This document shows, one piece after another, positions 18,985 to 28,600 of a stretch of DNA of 58,744 nucleotides (within the stretch, counting starts at the first letter, position 1; the number at the start of each line of letters is the position of its first letter). The stretch is from Bacteroidales bacterium (GTDB taxonomy: Bacteria > Bacteroidota > Bacteroidia > Bacteroidales > JAADJA01), in the NCBI GenBank assembly GCA_020438105.1, contig JAGQVE010000024.1:1-58744 (forward strand), given 5' to 3'. The notes under the pieces are model-generated. The model was given only the letters and a program-made list of their open reading frames with translations, did no database searches and was not told the origin of the DNA. A program made the translations under genes and the position numbers.

Positions 18985-19188
18985 ATGGAAAAAAATCTTC
19001 GAGAAGTCTTTTCAGCAGATGATGATTATAAAATCAATCTGATACAGGAAGTGCTCACTGAGCATGGAATTGACAGCGTTACGCTTGACCAGAAAGGATC
19101 TGCATTACTGGTGGGTGAAATTAAATTGTACGTTGACCAGCGTGATGAGAAAAAAGCCAGGGAAATAATTGCCACGCACAATATTTGA
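18985..19188 (+). CDS. DUF2007-like small protein
   Basis: This 67-residue protein matches the DUF2007 (putative signal-transducing protein) pattern: an alpha/beta unit in which a helix (DDYKINLIQEVLTEHGID) is followed by GSALLVGEIKLYVDQRDEKKAREIIATH. No catalytic residues are evident. It is the first of two tandem copies and starts ten bases after the LUD gene, so it is probably co-transcribed with it. Confidence 0.75.
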   Translation: MEKNLREVFSADDDYKINLIQEVLTEHGIDSVTLDQKGSALLVGEIKLYVDQRDEKKAREIIATHNI

Positions 19189-19216
19189 TCAATAACACCA
19201 TCATTAAACTGATATT

Positions 19217-19423
19217 ATGGATGGGAACTGGGTATTGATCTATTCTACTTCACAATTTTATAAGGCAGAAATTATCAAAGGAATGCTTGAAGAGCAGGAA
19301 ATTGCTGCAGTAGTTGTTAATAAGCAGGATTCGGCATACTTCTTTGGAGAAGTGGAAGTGTTTGTGCCTGCTGACTGTGCAATTAAAGCCAAACGATTGG
19401 TAAACGAACAAAAAGAAATTTGA
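19217..19423 (+). CDS. DUF2007-like small protein, second copy
   Basis: This 68-residue paralogue of the preceding protein has the same layout: YSTSQFYKAEIIKGMLEEQEIAAVVVNKQDSAYFFGEVEVFVPADCAIKAKRLV. It is closer to the textbook DUF2007 sequence. Its TGA stop overlaps the TTG start of cdsA (TTGA), indicating translational coupling to phospholipid synthesis. The function is unknown. Confidence 0.8.
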   Translation: MDGNWVLIYSTSQFYKAEIIKGMLEEQEIAAVVVNKQDSAYFFGEVEVFVPADCAIKAKRLVNEQKEI

Positions 19424-20232
19424 CAACTTTTACCACAAGAACTATTTCCGGCGCAGTATACGCCATCCTCGTAATCGGTGCCATATTAGGTGGTACCATT
19501 AGCACCAGTTTCTTATCGGTCATTTTTCTGTTTTTAAGCCTTAGCGAATATCGCGACCTGGTTCGTAAAGATAACAGTATTTTACCTGAATTACCCTTGT
19601 ATGGTCTTAATGTTTTGATAATGGTACTGGCCTTAATGGCCGTTTATGGAATAATAATCTATGATTATTTACTACTGTTAATTATTCCCATCTTAATTGT
19701 TTTTCTAATCCCTGTTATTTCCCGTCAGATCAATTCGCTGGATCACCTGGGTGATTACCTGATCAGCATTTTTTATATTTCCATACCACTCAGCCTTATT
19801 AATTTTATTGATCGTTTTAACGGTAATGCCAAATTTAATGTAATACTCCTTGGTATTTTTGTCATCATTTGGCTGAATGATACGTTTGCCTATTTTTCAG
19901 GCTCCCTTTTCGGAAAACATAAACTCAATAAGGAGATTTCACCCAAAAAAACCTGGGAAGGTAGTTTGGGTGGTTTTGTATTTAGCATCGGAGGTGCCAT
20001 CGTTTTAGAAATGCTGTTTGGTGTGATGAGTTTATGGCAATGGATCGGATTTGCCATCATTCTGGTAATTACAGGTACATTTGGCGATTTGTTTGAATCC
20101 ACCCTAAAAAGGCGGGCAGGAGTGAAAGAATCAGGCAATCTGATCCCCGGTCATGGTGGCATTCTTGATAGAATTGACAGCATTTTACTGGCAATTCCTG
20201 TAGTTTTTATTTATCTCATCCTCGTTTTATAA
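19420..20232 (+). CDS. cdsA: Phosphatidate cytidylyltransferase
   Basis: This 270-residue integral membrane enzyme makes CDP-diacylglycerol from phosphatidate and CTP. It has about eight hydrophobic helices. The C-terminal signature GTFGDLFESTLKRRAGVKESG followed by LIPGHGGILDRIDS is the CdsA family pattern, preceded by SPKKTWEGSLGG. The start is TTG at 19420, overlapping the previous stop; the frame has no better start nearby. It is followed three bases later by psd, placing two consecutive phospholipid steps in one operon. Confidence 0.95.
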   Translation: MTTFTTRTISGAVYAILVIGAILGGTISTSFLSVIFLFLSLSEYRDLVRKDNSILPELPLYGLNVLIMVLALMAVYGIIIYDYLLLLIIPILIVFLIPVISRQINSLDHLGDYLISIFYISIPLSLINFIDRFNGNAKFNVILLGIFVIIWLNDTFAYFSGSLFGKHKLNKEISPKKTWEGSLGGFVFSIGGAIVLEMLFGVMSLWQWIGFAIILVITGTFGDLFESTLKRRAGVKESGNLIPGHGGILDRIDSILLAIPVVFIYLILVL

Positions 20233-20235
20233 TTA

Positions 20236-20901
20236 ATGGCAGTAAGGTTACATAAAGAAGGTTTTCCGGTGATGATTCTGGTGTTGTTTTTATTGATCAC
20301 CATTGCACTCATCATAAACCTCATTGAACCCACACAAACAATTATTCATGTAATCCTGTATGCAGCCGCTTTAATTTTTTACTTCTATGTTGTCCGTTTT
20401 TTCCGAAATCCTATTCGGGAAGTGGTTCCTGATGATAATATCATTCTTAGCGGAGCTGATGGAACTGTAGTAGTTATTGAGGATGTGGTGGAAACAGAAT
20501 ATTTCAAAGATAAACGAAAGCAGGTCTCTGTATTTATGTCGCCCACGAATGTGCATGTAAACTGGTATCCGATCAGTGGAAAAATTGTATATTTTCGTCA
20601 CAATCAGGGGTCATACTTTATTGCATCCAAACCGAAATCATCAAATGAAAACGAACGAACTTCCATCGTAATTCAAACCGAAAGCGGCCATGAGATCATG
20701 TTTCGCCAAATTGCCGGAACGGTTGCACGCCGGATTGTTTGTTATGCCAAAGAAGGAAAACAAGTAAAACAAGGCGATCAATTGGGAATCATAAAATTCG
20801 GGTCGCGATTTGATTTTTTCCTGCCTGTTGACATGCCAGTCAGTGTAACAATTGGCGATAAAGTTTCAGGCAACATATCCACTATTGCTAAAATCATTTA
20901 A
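20236..20901 (+). CDS. psd: Phosphatidylserine decarboxylase, short bacterial type
   Basis: This 221-residue proenzyme converts phosphatidylserine to phosphatidylethanolamine. An N-terminal pair of hydrophobic helices anchors it. The domain contains DGTVVVIEDV, FMSPTNVHVNWYP (conserved His-containing block) and the self-cleavage site IKFGSRFD, with Ser190 becoming the pyruvoyl group of the small alpha chain. Length fits the short archaeal/Bacteroidota class rather than the E. coli form. It is the last gene of the run that starts at rsfS/ftsH. Confidence 0.93.
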   Translation: MAVRLHKEGFPVMILVLFLLITIALIINLIEPTQTIIHVILYAAALIFYFYVVRFFRNPIREVVPDDNIILSGADGTVVVIEDVVETEYFKDKRKQVSVFMSPTNVHVNWYPISGKIVYFRHNQGSYFIASKPKSSNENERTSIVIQTESGHEIMFRQIAGTVARRIVCYAKEGKQVKQGDQLGIIKFGSRFDFFLPVDMPVSVTIGDKVSGNISTIAKII

Positions 20902-20942
20902 ATATTTAAAACTAACTTGCAATTGTTAATTATTTAGGAAGC

Positions 20943-20979
20943 CACATGTGAGGCATGCACAATAATATGTCTATTTTTG
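20943..20979 (+). promoter_or_regulatory. Promoter with palindrome upstream of the first TetR-like gene
   Basis: TATTTTTG (20972-20979) is a perfect -7 box 31 bases before the ATG at 21011. CACATGTG, an 8-bp palindrome inside GCCACATGTGAGGC (20941-20954), sits where the -33 element should be. No good TTTG is seen there. The palindrome may be an operator for a TetR-type dimer. Confidence 0.45.
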
Positions 20980-21010
20980 CGGCAACTAAGCAGAAACTAA
21001 TTCCTTTTCA

Positions 21011-21637
21011 ATGGACGATCACTTTCGCAATTTACTGAAAAAAATCAGGGTGGAGGCTAAAACAACTAAACTCGAGGGATTTTCATTTGAAGAAATCGAG
21101 AATAAAACCGGCATTCAAAGGTCTGATATCAGTAAATATGTGAAAAATGAAGAAGAGCTCGTTCAAAAGTTACTTGAACTTGAACGACAAAAATTTGAAG
21201 AGATATTTCTGATTCATGATTTTGAAGGTGTAAATGCCATTGATATTTTGCTCACCGTGAGCAAAGAAGTTGCCAATAATTTTATTTTGGTAAGCCCTGC
21301 TATAACAGTGCATTTAAAAAGCAAGTATCCCCAAATTTACCAGGATCATTTTGAGAAACGCCTCCAGTTTATTTTTGATAAAATCCAGATCAATATTACC
21401 AAAGGGATACAACAGGGTTTGTACCGCGAAGATTTAAGCATCGAACTACTGGCCCGTTTATACCTGAGCCGGCTTATAGATATTCACAACCCTGATTTAT
21501 TTCCACCTGATAAATTCTCGTTTGAAACCCTTTTTGCCGTTATGTTCGAAGATCTTGTACGAAGTATTGGCAAACCTGAAGCAATTGCTTATTTTGAAAA
21601 AAAGATCAAGTCAGTTCGTTTCAAAATAAATAGTTAA
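21011..21637 (+). CDS. Divergent TetR-like regulator
   Basis: This 208-residue protein aligns along its length with the TetR-type protein encoded next (shared patterns: PQIYQDHFEKR versus PQVYEKYLSHK, FDKIQINITKGIQQGLYREDLS, FEVMFEDLVRS). Its N-terminal 45 residues keep helix-turn-helix spacing (FSFEEIENKTGIQRSDISKYVKNEEELVQKLL), but the usual GxxxxTVxxIA motif is degenerate. It may bind a different site or have lost specific binding. It lies 151 bases upstream of the second regulator, with a promoter between, so the two are probably separate transcription units. Confidence 0.75.
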   Translation: MDDHFRNLLKKIRVEAKTTKLEGFSFEEIENKTGIQRSDISKYVKNEEELVQKLLELERQKFEEIFLIHDFEGVNAIDILLTVSKEVANNFILVSPAITVHLKSKYPQIYQDHFEKRLQFIFDKIQINITKGIQQGLYREDLSIELLARLYLSRLIDIHNPDLFPPDKFSFETLFAVMFEDLVRSIGKPEAIAYFEKKIKSVRFKINS

Positions 21638-21693
21638 CCTCACTTCCGGTATTAATTCATAAAGCAAATTAAGAAAAATTAACTTTAAATTAA

Positions 21694-21744
21694 TGGAAAC
21701 GAAATAACATTTATTTGTTTCCGTTGTTTCTTATCTTTACTTTT
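21694..21744 (+). promoter_or_regulatory. Efflux-operon promoter overlapped by a palindromic operator
   Basis: TTTG (21713-21716), a 20-base spacer and TACTTTTG (21737-21744) exactly match the Bacteroidota promoter consensus. A 28-bp palindrome with perfect ends (GGAAAC 21694-21699, GTTTCC 21716-21721) covers the -33 element. Such a site fits autorepression by the TetR-type protein encoded 45 bases downstream, controlling the RND operon. Which of the two regulators binds it is an inference. Confidence 0.62.
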
Positions 21745-21788
21745 GCCCCCCTTTATTAAAAGGTTTGGTTAATTGATTTATATAATTA

Positions 21789-22412
21789 ATGATAGACGAA
21801 AGACAAAATAAGATCATCGAAGGTGCTTATAATATTTTCATCAAACATGGCATTCGCAATGTTTCGATGGATGATATAAGCAGAATGATGGGTATTTCCA
21901 AAAAGACCCTTTATCAGGTTGTAAGCAATAAAGCTGATCTTCTGGAACAAATTGGTGCACATATTCAGCAAACCATTTTGCTGAAGGTGGATGAGGTTTT
22001 GGATAAAAATTTAAATGCCATTGATTGTTTGCTTGAAATGAGCAAAATCTCCGGTGAAAACCATTTCCGGATCAATCCGATCCTAACATTTGAAATACGC
22101 AAATATTACCCTCAGGTGTATGAAAAATACCTTTCGCATAAAAAGGACATTATCGTTGGTAAGATAATTTCCAATATTGATAAGGGAATAAAAGAAGGGT
22201 TTTATCGTCAGGATTTAAATAAAGAAATAGTAGCCCATTTATATTTTCAGAAAATTGAGGATTTTCAGAATATGAGCCAGGAGGAAATTCAGAATTTTTC
22301 ATTTACAAAGGTTTTTGAGGTGATGTTTGAAAATCATATCAGAGGCATCTCAAACCAAAAAGGAATTGAATATTTCGAAAAACAAAAAGCAAAGTTGAAC
22401 TTCAACATATAA
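21789..22412 (+). CDS. TetR/AcrR-family transcriptional regulator
   Basis: This 207-residue protein has a clear N-terminal TetR helix-turn-helix: IIEGAYNIFIKHGIRNVSMDDISRMMGISKKTLYQVVSNKADLLEQI (about residues 9-55). The remaining all-helical part is the ligand and dimer domain. It lies first in a tight run with the TolC-like, FKBP, membrane-fusion and RND genes (8-, 4-, 18- and 53-base gaps). Control of that efflux system in response to a bound compound is the natural reading. The overlapping operator upstream supports autoregulation. Confidence 0.9.
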   Translation: MIDERQNKIIEGAYNIFIKHGIRNVSMDDISRMMGISKKTLYQVVSNKADLLEQIGAHIQQTILLKVDEVLDKNLNAIDCLLEMSKISGENHFRINPILTFEIRKYYPQVYEKYLSHKKDIIVGKIISNIDKGIKEGFYRQDLNKEIVAHLYFQKIEDFQNMSQEEIQNFSFTKVFEVMFENHIRGISNQKGIEYFEKQKAKLNFNI

Positions 22413-22420
22413 TTTAAACC

Positions 22421-23773
22421 ATGAAATTGAAATTGAGAATAATTGGAGCAATAGTAATGTTAATGGCCATGACGCCAATGGTGAATGCTCAGGAAACATA
22501 TTCCTTTTCGTTGAAAGAAGCACAGATTTTTGCGCTGGAACATAATTACGATATAAGGAATGCCATAACAGATATTGAAATTGCCCGTGAAAAAGTAAAA
22601 GAAACAGTTGCCACCGGATTACCACAAATCAGTGGTTCTGTAGGATATACTGACTATCTGGAAATTCCAACCCAGCTTATTCCTGGCGAGTTTTTCGGAT
22701 TGCCAGCTGGCGAATTTGCTGAAGTACAATTTGGGACTCAGCATAATGCTACCTGGAGCGCCGATGTAAACCAAATGATCTTCAATGGCCAGTACATAGT
22801 AGGACTGCAAGCTTCGAGAGCATACCTGAGTCTTTCGGAAACCAGCTATGAAAAAAGCGAAATTGAAATTAAAGATATGATTGCCAAAGCATATTACCCG
22901 GTGATTATTTTACGCGAAAACCGCATGGTATTCGATAGTACTTTACAAAGCCTGGATAAAATGCTTTATGAAACAACGGAATATTATAAAGCCGGTTTTG
23001 TGGAAGAAACGGACGTTGACCAGCTTCAACTGCTTAAGTCGGACATGGAGGTAACGCTTACCAATATTGAAAATCAACTGGAGATTGCTCAAAATACATT
23101 TAAGTACCTCATGGGCATCAATGCAGATGCTGAAGTTATTTTAACGGATAAAATAGAAGATTTAATGAGCAACCTCGAAAGAGAGGCACTCATTCAAAAA
23201 CCCTTTGACTACAACAATCACATTGATTTTAAAATGCTTGAAAATCAACGGGCACTGGCCGAATTACAACTAAAACTTGACCGATCAGAGTATTACCCTA
23301 ATCTGAATGCATTTTACAGCTATTCACAAAATGCCATGCGCAATGAGTTCAATTTCTTTTCATCCAGCGAAAAATGGTATCCCACTCAAATTTTAGGTTT
23401 GCAAATGAATGTGCCCATTTTTAGCAGTGGTTACCGAAGGCATAAAGCTCAACAGTCGAAACTTGCTATTGAAAAAATCAAAGTTCAGGAAGATCAGCTT
23501 GCACAAGGACTTTCACTTCGTGTTAAAACGGCAAGGGTTGAATTTAACAATGCATTTTTGATATTCAAAAACAAGGAGCGGGCACTATCGAACTCCGATA
23601 AGATATACAAAAAAACAGAAACCAAATACCGCGAAGGATTGTCGACGAGCCTTGAGCTTCAGCAAACCTATAACCAGTATTTATCAAGCCAGATTGATTA
23701 TCTCACATCGATGCTTGACCTGTTAACCAAAAGGGCCGAACTCGAAAAAGAACTTACACCTGTTGAGTATTAG
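22421..23773 (+). CDS. TolC-family outer membrane efflux protein
   Basis: This 450-residue protein has a signal peptide (MKLKLRIIGAIVMLMAMTPMVNAQ) and two repeats of long amphipathic helices and short strands typical of the outer-membrane efflux protein family: EAQIFALEHNYDIRNAITDIEIAREKVKETVATGLPQISGSVGY in the first half, and GLQMNVPIFSSGYRRHKAQQSKLAIEK plus YREGLSTSLELQQTYNQYLSSQIDYL in the second. It should form a trimeric channel-tunnel receiving substrate from the RND pump encoded downstream. Confidence 0.93.
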   Translation: MKLKLRIIGAIVMLMAMTPMVNAQETYSFSLKEAQIFALEHNYDIRNAITDIEIAREKVKETVATGLPQISGSVGYTDYLEIPTQLIPGEFFGLPAGEFAEVQFGTQHNATWSADVNQMIFNGQYIVGLQASRAYLSLSETSYEKSEIEIKDMIAKAYYPVIILRENRMVFDSTLQSLDKMLYETTEYYKAGFVEETDVDQLQLLKSDMEVTLTNIENQLEIAQNTFKYLMGINADAEVILTDKIEDLMSNLEREALIQKPFDYNNHIDFKMLENQRALAELQLKLDRSEYYPNLNAFYSYSQNAMRNEFNFFSSSEKWYPTQILGLQMNVPIFSSGYRRHKAQQSKLAIEKIKVQEDQLAQGLSLRVKTARVEFNNAFLIFKNKERALSNSDKIYKKTETKYREGLSTSLELQQTYNQYLSSQIDYLTSMLDLLTKRAELEKELTPVEY

Positions 23774-23777
23774 AAAA

Positions 23778-24482
23778 ATGAAATTGCGCTTTGCTTACAT
23801 ATTGATTTTATCACTGCTAATCATTGTTTTTGCCTGCAATCAAAAACAATTGGATACCGATTCCATTGTGCTTAAAACCCGCATGGACACCATTAGTTAT
23901 ATCATCGGTCTTGATTACGGGGATGGCATCCGGCAGGAGGGCATTAAAGCAAACAGGCTGGCCATTTATAAAGGATTGGCCGATGGACTTGACAGCACTT
24001 CTGTTCTTTCCGACTCCGTTAAAGAAGCGCTAATTGCCTCTTTTGACGAAGAATTAAAGAAGAAGCTAGCGGATGAACAGCAGCATGTTCTGGAACAAAA
24101 TAAGATTGAAGGAGCCAAATTTATGGAGGAAAATCTTTCGGATGAGGGGGTAATGGAAACCGGCAGCGGGTTGCAATATAAAATTCTCAAAGAAGGAACC
24201 GGCAGCAAGCCGGCCGCCGGTGATTCCGTTTTGGTACACTACAGGGCTATGTTTATCAATCGGGATGTTTTTGATATGTCCTATGACCGGGGTCCGGCAG
24301 GTATCAGGCTGAACAAGATCATTCCCGGGCTTTCGGAGGGAATAAGGCTGATGCACGAAGGCAGTATTTACGAATTATACATCCCTCCGGAACTTGCTTA
24401 TGGCGATAAACCATTTGCCAATGTGATTCCGCCGGGATCAACTTTAATATATTCCATTGAATTAATAAAAATTGTAAAATAA
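23778..24482 (+). CDS. FKBP-type peptidyl-prolyl isomerase lipoprotein
   Basis: This protein of about 234 residues starts at ATG 23778 (an in-frame TTG lies 15 bases upstream, inside the previous gene). It has a lipoprotein signal (LLIIVFAC; Cys about 20), an N-terminal dimerisation domain with MDTISYIIGLDYGDGIRQEG as in FkpA/Mip proteins, a long charged helix, and an FKBP domain ending IPPELAYGDKPFANVIPPGSTLIYSIELIKI. In the active site the usual FDSS is FDMSYDRG and the Trp of IPGW is Leu (IIPGLSEG), so catalysis may be weak. Its place inside an RND operon suggests periplasmic folding help for the efflux proteins. Confidence 0.88.
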   Translation: MKLRFAYILILSLLIIVFACNQKQLDTDSIVLKTRMDTISYIIGLDYGDGIRQEGIKANRLAIYKGLADGLDSTSVLSDSVKEALIASFDEELKKKLADEQQHVLEQNKIEGAKFMEENLSDEGVMETGSGLQYKILKEGTGSKPAAGDSVLVHYRAMFINRDVFDMSYDRGPAGIRLNKIIPGLSEGIRLMHEGSIYELYIPPELAYGDKPFANVIPPGSTLIYSIELIKIVK

Positions 24483-24500
24483 GATACCAAACTAACACAA

Positions 24501-25628
24501 ATGAAAAAACTGATTTATATCGTAATGGTCCTTTCCATGGCTGCATGCAGCAGCGGAAGCGTTGATAATCCGCAAACGGATGAGGAAATCCTTGCTAAAA
24601 TTTCAGAATATAAAAAGGAAATGGCTGACTTGAATTCAAAGATCAATGAGTTGGAAGAACAGCTAACCGTTAAAGCAAGTGATAACGGAATTCCTGTTAA
24701 AGTGCAGCAATTGAAATACGAGATATTCAAACATTTCATAGAAGTAAACGGCACTGTTGAGGCCGTTAACGAAGCCTATATTAGCCCTGAAATCAATGGG
24801 CAGGTGCAGGAAATTTATGTAAAGGAAGGTCAGTATGTTGAAAAAGGAACTTTGCTTTTAAAAATAAACAGCAGCATCACACGAAGTTCGATCAACGAAG
24901 TGGAAACCAGTCTTGACCTGGCCCGCACTGTTTTCAATAAACAAAAAGAACTATGGGATAAAAATATCGGATCAGAAATGGATTATCTGCAAGCCAAAAA
25001 CAATGTTGAAGCACTGGAAAGCAGGCTCGAAACATTACAATCGCAACTGGATATGGCTGAAATCAAAGCACCAATTTCGGGCATTGTGGATGAAGTGCAT
25101 GTAAAAGAAGGAGAACTCGCAATTCCCGGGATGCAGGTGATTGAACTTGTAAATCTTACCAACCTTTACGTAAATGCAGATGTTTCTGAAGCTTATATTA
25201 CCAGTATTCATGCCGGTGAAGAAGTTGTACTCGATTTCCCATCCTACCCGGATATTTCAATGGATGTACCCGTTTATCGCACAGGCAATATCATTAACGA
25301 GGCAAACAGGACTTTCAAAGTACAGTTGAAGGTAACCAACCGCGACAACATGATCAAACCGAACGTTATTGCACGGATCCGCATTAATGATTACACGCTT
25401 GATGAGGCATTGCTGGTGCCATCTATTATTATTAAAAAAGATATGCAGGGAGCCTACCTGTATGTAGTCAATAACGAAGATGAATCTGCCAGAAAAGTGT
25501 ATGTAGAATCAGGGCGCTCCTATAAAGATCAAACGGTTATTACAAGTGGATTAAATGCGGGCGACAGGGTAATTGTGGAAGGTTATAACCAGGTTTCGAA
25601 TGGCAGTAAAATAAGGGTGCAGGGATAA
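24501..25628 (+). CDS. RND efflux membrane fusion protein (periplasmic adaptor)
   Basis: This 375-residue lipoprotein (MKKLIYIVMVLSMAAC, Cys16) has a short coiled coil at about 30-55, a biotinyl-lipoyl-like half motif (EAYISPEINGQVQEIYVKEGQYVEKGTLLLKI), a helical hairpin (RTVFNKQKELWDKNIGSEMDYLQAKNN), the second lipoyl half (IKAPISGIVDEVHVKEGELAIPG) and beta-barrel plus membrane-proximal domains (VYVESGRSYKDQTVITSGLNAGDRVIVEG). It links the inner-membrane pump to the TolC-like channel. The gene lies between the FKBP and pump genes. Confidence 0.94.
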   Translation: MKKLIYIVMVLSMAACSSGSVDNPQTDEEILAKISEYKKEMADLNSKINELEEQLTVKASDNGIPVKVQQLKYEIFKHFIEVNGTVEAVNEAYISPEINGQVQEIYVKEGQYVEKGTLLLKINSSITRSSINEVETSLDLARTVFNKQKELWDKNIGSEMDYLQAKNNVEALESRLETLQSQLDMAEIKAPISGIVDEVHVKEGELAIPGMQVIELVNLTNLYVNADVSEAYITSIHAGEEVVLDFPSYPDISMDVPVYRTGNIINEANRTFKVQLKVTNRDNMIKPNVIARIRINDYTLDEALLVPSIIIKKDMQGAYLYVVNNEDESARKVYVESGRSYKDQTVITSGLNAGDRVIVEGYNQVSNGSKIRVQG

Positions 25629-25681
25629 TTCATTCCCCTTTGAATTTACCATAAACCAATGTATATCGAAAGAAAATTAAA

Positions 25682-28600
25682 ATGGCACAAGAACAAAATA
25701 GAGATGAAAATGTAAGTCGGGAGTTTAAACTTACCACGGCTGCATTAAAAAATAAAAACACCGTTTTCCTGCTCCTGCTCGTATTGATTGGGTTTGGGTT
25801 GTACAGCTACCGGTCGCTCCCAAAGGAACTCTTTCCTGATATTTACATTCCAACGGTGATGGTTCAAACTTTTTATTTTGGAAACCCGCCGGTGGACATT
25901 GAAAACCTGATCACTCGTCCCATCGAAAAAGAGCTTGAATCGATCCGTGGAGTGAAAAAGATCACCTCCAACTCGCTTCAGGATGTTTCCGTAATTTTTG
26001 TGGAGTTTAATACCGGGGTTGACATAAACCAGGCTTTGCAGGAAGTGCGGGATGCGGTTGACAAATCAAAAAGTGATTTGCCCAATGATATGCTTGATGA
26101 TCCGATGATCACCGATATTGACTTTTCTGAATTCCCTATTATCAACATTAACCTCTCGGGAGATTACAGCATTAATGAGCTAAAATATTATGCGGAGTAC
26201 CTCCAGGATGAAATCGAATCGGTATCCGAAGTTTCAAAAGTGGATATTCAGGGTATCACCGACAGGGAGGTAAAAATCAATGTGGATCCATTGAAGCTTG
26301 CTTCCTACGAACTCAATTTTGGAGATATTGAAAACGCAATCAGCTCCGAAAACATCTCTATGTCGGGGGGCGAAATCAGGCAGGGAGGAACCAGGAGAAC
26401 GCTCCGTGTGGTCGGTGAATTTGAAAACATTGATCAAATGCGAAACATCATCATCAAGCATGAAAACCAGGACATTGTTTACCTGAAAGATGTGGCAGAT
26501 GTTGTTTACAGTTTTGAAGATGCCGAGAGTTATGCAAGGCTTAATAAAGAAAATGTTGTTACGCTTCAGGTGGTGAAAAAAGGTGGTGAAAACCTGCTGA
26601 ATGCAACCAGTAAAATATTTGACATACTGGATGAAGCCCGCGAAAATGAAGTGATACCCGCCAACCTTAACATCACCATTACCAACGACCAGTCGGATAT
26701 GATCAAAAAGCAGCTAAGCAACCTCGAAAACAGCATCATCATGGGTGTTATTTTCGTGCTGCTGGTGCTTTATTTTTTCCTGGGAATACGCAATGCATTA
26801 TTCGTGGGTCTTGCCATTCCAACTTCCATGTTCATGTCGTTCATGATCCTGGGACTAATGGATTATCGAATCAACATGATCGTTTTATTCTCATTGATCC
26901 TTGCGTTGGGTATGTTGGTTGACAATGCCATTGTTGTGGTGGAAAATATATATCGTTTTGTCGACCGGGGATACTCCAGGTTTGAAGCTGCTAAACGCGC
27001 TGTTGGCGAAATTGCCATGCCCATCATTTCATCCACGGCAACCACATTAGCGGCATTTTTTCCCTTGTTATTCTGGGATAGCCTTATGGGTGAATTTATG
27101 AAATACCTGCCGGTAACACTTATTATTGTGCTTACTTCATCCTTGTTTGTGGCGTTGGTTATCGTACCGGTAATTTCAAGTTCATATATCCGTTATGGTA
27201 ACCAAAATCCTCCTCCAAATAAAAAACGGAGTATTACGGTTTCAACTGTAATGATAGCATTTGCCGGACTTTTCTATCTGGTTGGGGTTTATTGGCTGGC
27301 AAACTTATTAATGGCTTTTGCACTGATTGGCTTATTGAACCTCGCATTTCTTTACCGGCTGTCGACATGGTTTCAGGAGAGCTTTTTGGTTTGGCTGGAA
27401 CGCACTTATCTGAATATTCTCAAATTTGTTCTTAGAAAACGTAATCCTCAATTTGTAATTTTAGGAACCTTTGTCTTATTGATAGCCACCATTGTATTTT
27501 ACATTGCCCGCAATCCAAAATTTGAGTTATTCCCTGTGGCTGATCCCGATTATATTAATATTATTGCGGAATTGCCTATCGGGACTGATATTGATGTAAC
27601 CAACGATATGATGAAGAAAATGGAGGATGATGTGTACAATATAATCGGTGCCGATTCAACCATACTTAAATCACTTGTTACTATTGTTGGGAATGGAGCT
27701 GTTGGTGAAAATGAAGGGTTTACAGGCAAATCAGGCGGTCCAAACCGTGGATTAATGACTGTTTCATTCATTGATTATGAGGATCGTGGTGGCATTAGCA
27801 CCGCAAAATTCCTAAAATCCTTTAATGACGGATTGGTTAAAAAATACCCGGGAGTGGATGTTTCCGTTGAAAGGCAGTCGGGAGGGCCACCAACCGGTAA
27901 ACCTATCAATCTGGAAATTTCAGGTAAAGATTTTGATAAATTGATTGAATTAAGTGATACGATCAGGGCATTTATTAACCAGAGTCATGTGGAAGGAATT
28001 GAAGGTTTAAAAATCGACCTCGATGTAGGAAAGCCCGAGATCATTGTTAAAATCGACAGGGATAAAGCGCGTATGTTCGGTTTATCAACTTACCAGATTG
28101 CCTCAACACTCAGGACCTCCATCTTTGGTAAAGAGATATCGGATTATAAAATCGGTGAAGATGAATATCCCATCCAATTGCGTTTGCAGGAAAATTACAG
28201 GTATAATGTTGCTTCATTGATGAACCAGGATATTACCTTCAGGAGTCAAACCAGCGGTAAGATCATCCAGGTGCCGATTTCGGCGGTTGCATCGGTTGAG
28301 TACAGCACTACCTATGGCTCTGTAATGAGGAAAGACCTGAACAGGGTGGTTACTATCTGGTCGAACGTGGTGGAAGGTTATAATGCCACTGAAATCAATA
28401 ACCAGTTGCGCGACCTGATGAAACAATTTGAAATGCCGGCAGGCTATAAATATGAATTTACCGGTGAGCAACAGGAACAAGAAGAATCAACGGCATTTTT
28501 GGCAAGGGCGATGTTAATTGCTGTTTCACTTATTATGATTATCCTGGTGAGTCAGTTTAACTCTGTTGTAAAACCAGCCATCATTATGTCGTCGGTTGTG

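Noticed and set aside
21668..21694. TTAAG/TTAAC/TTAAT words upstream of the second TetR gene, resembling the Pho-box-like repeats
   Set aside because: Spacing is 10 then 11 bases rather than a constant 11, the units are not TTAAC-rich, and the downstream promoter has its own -33 element. Probably A/T-rich chance; it is a useful warning about background frequency.
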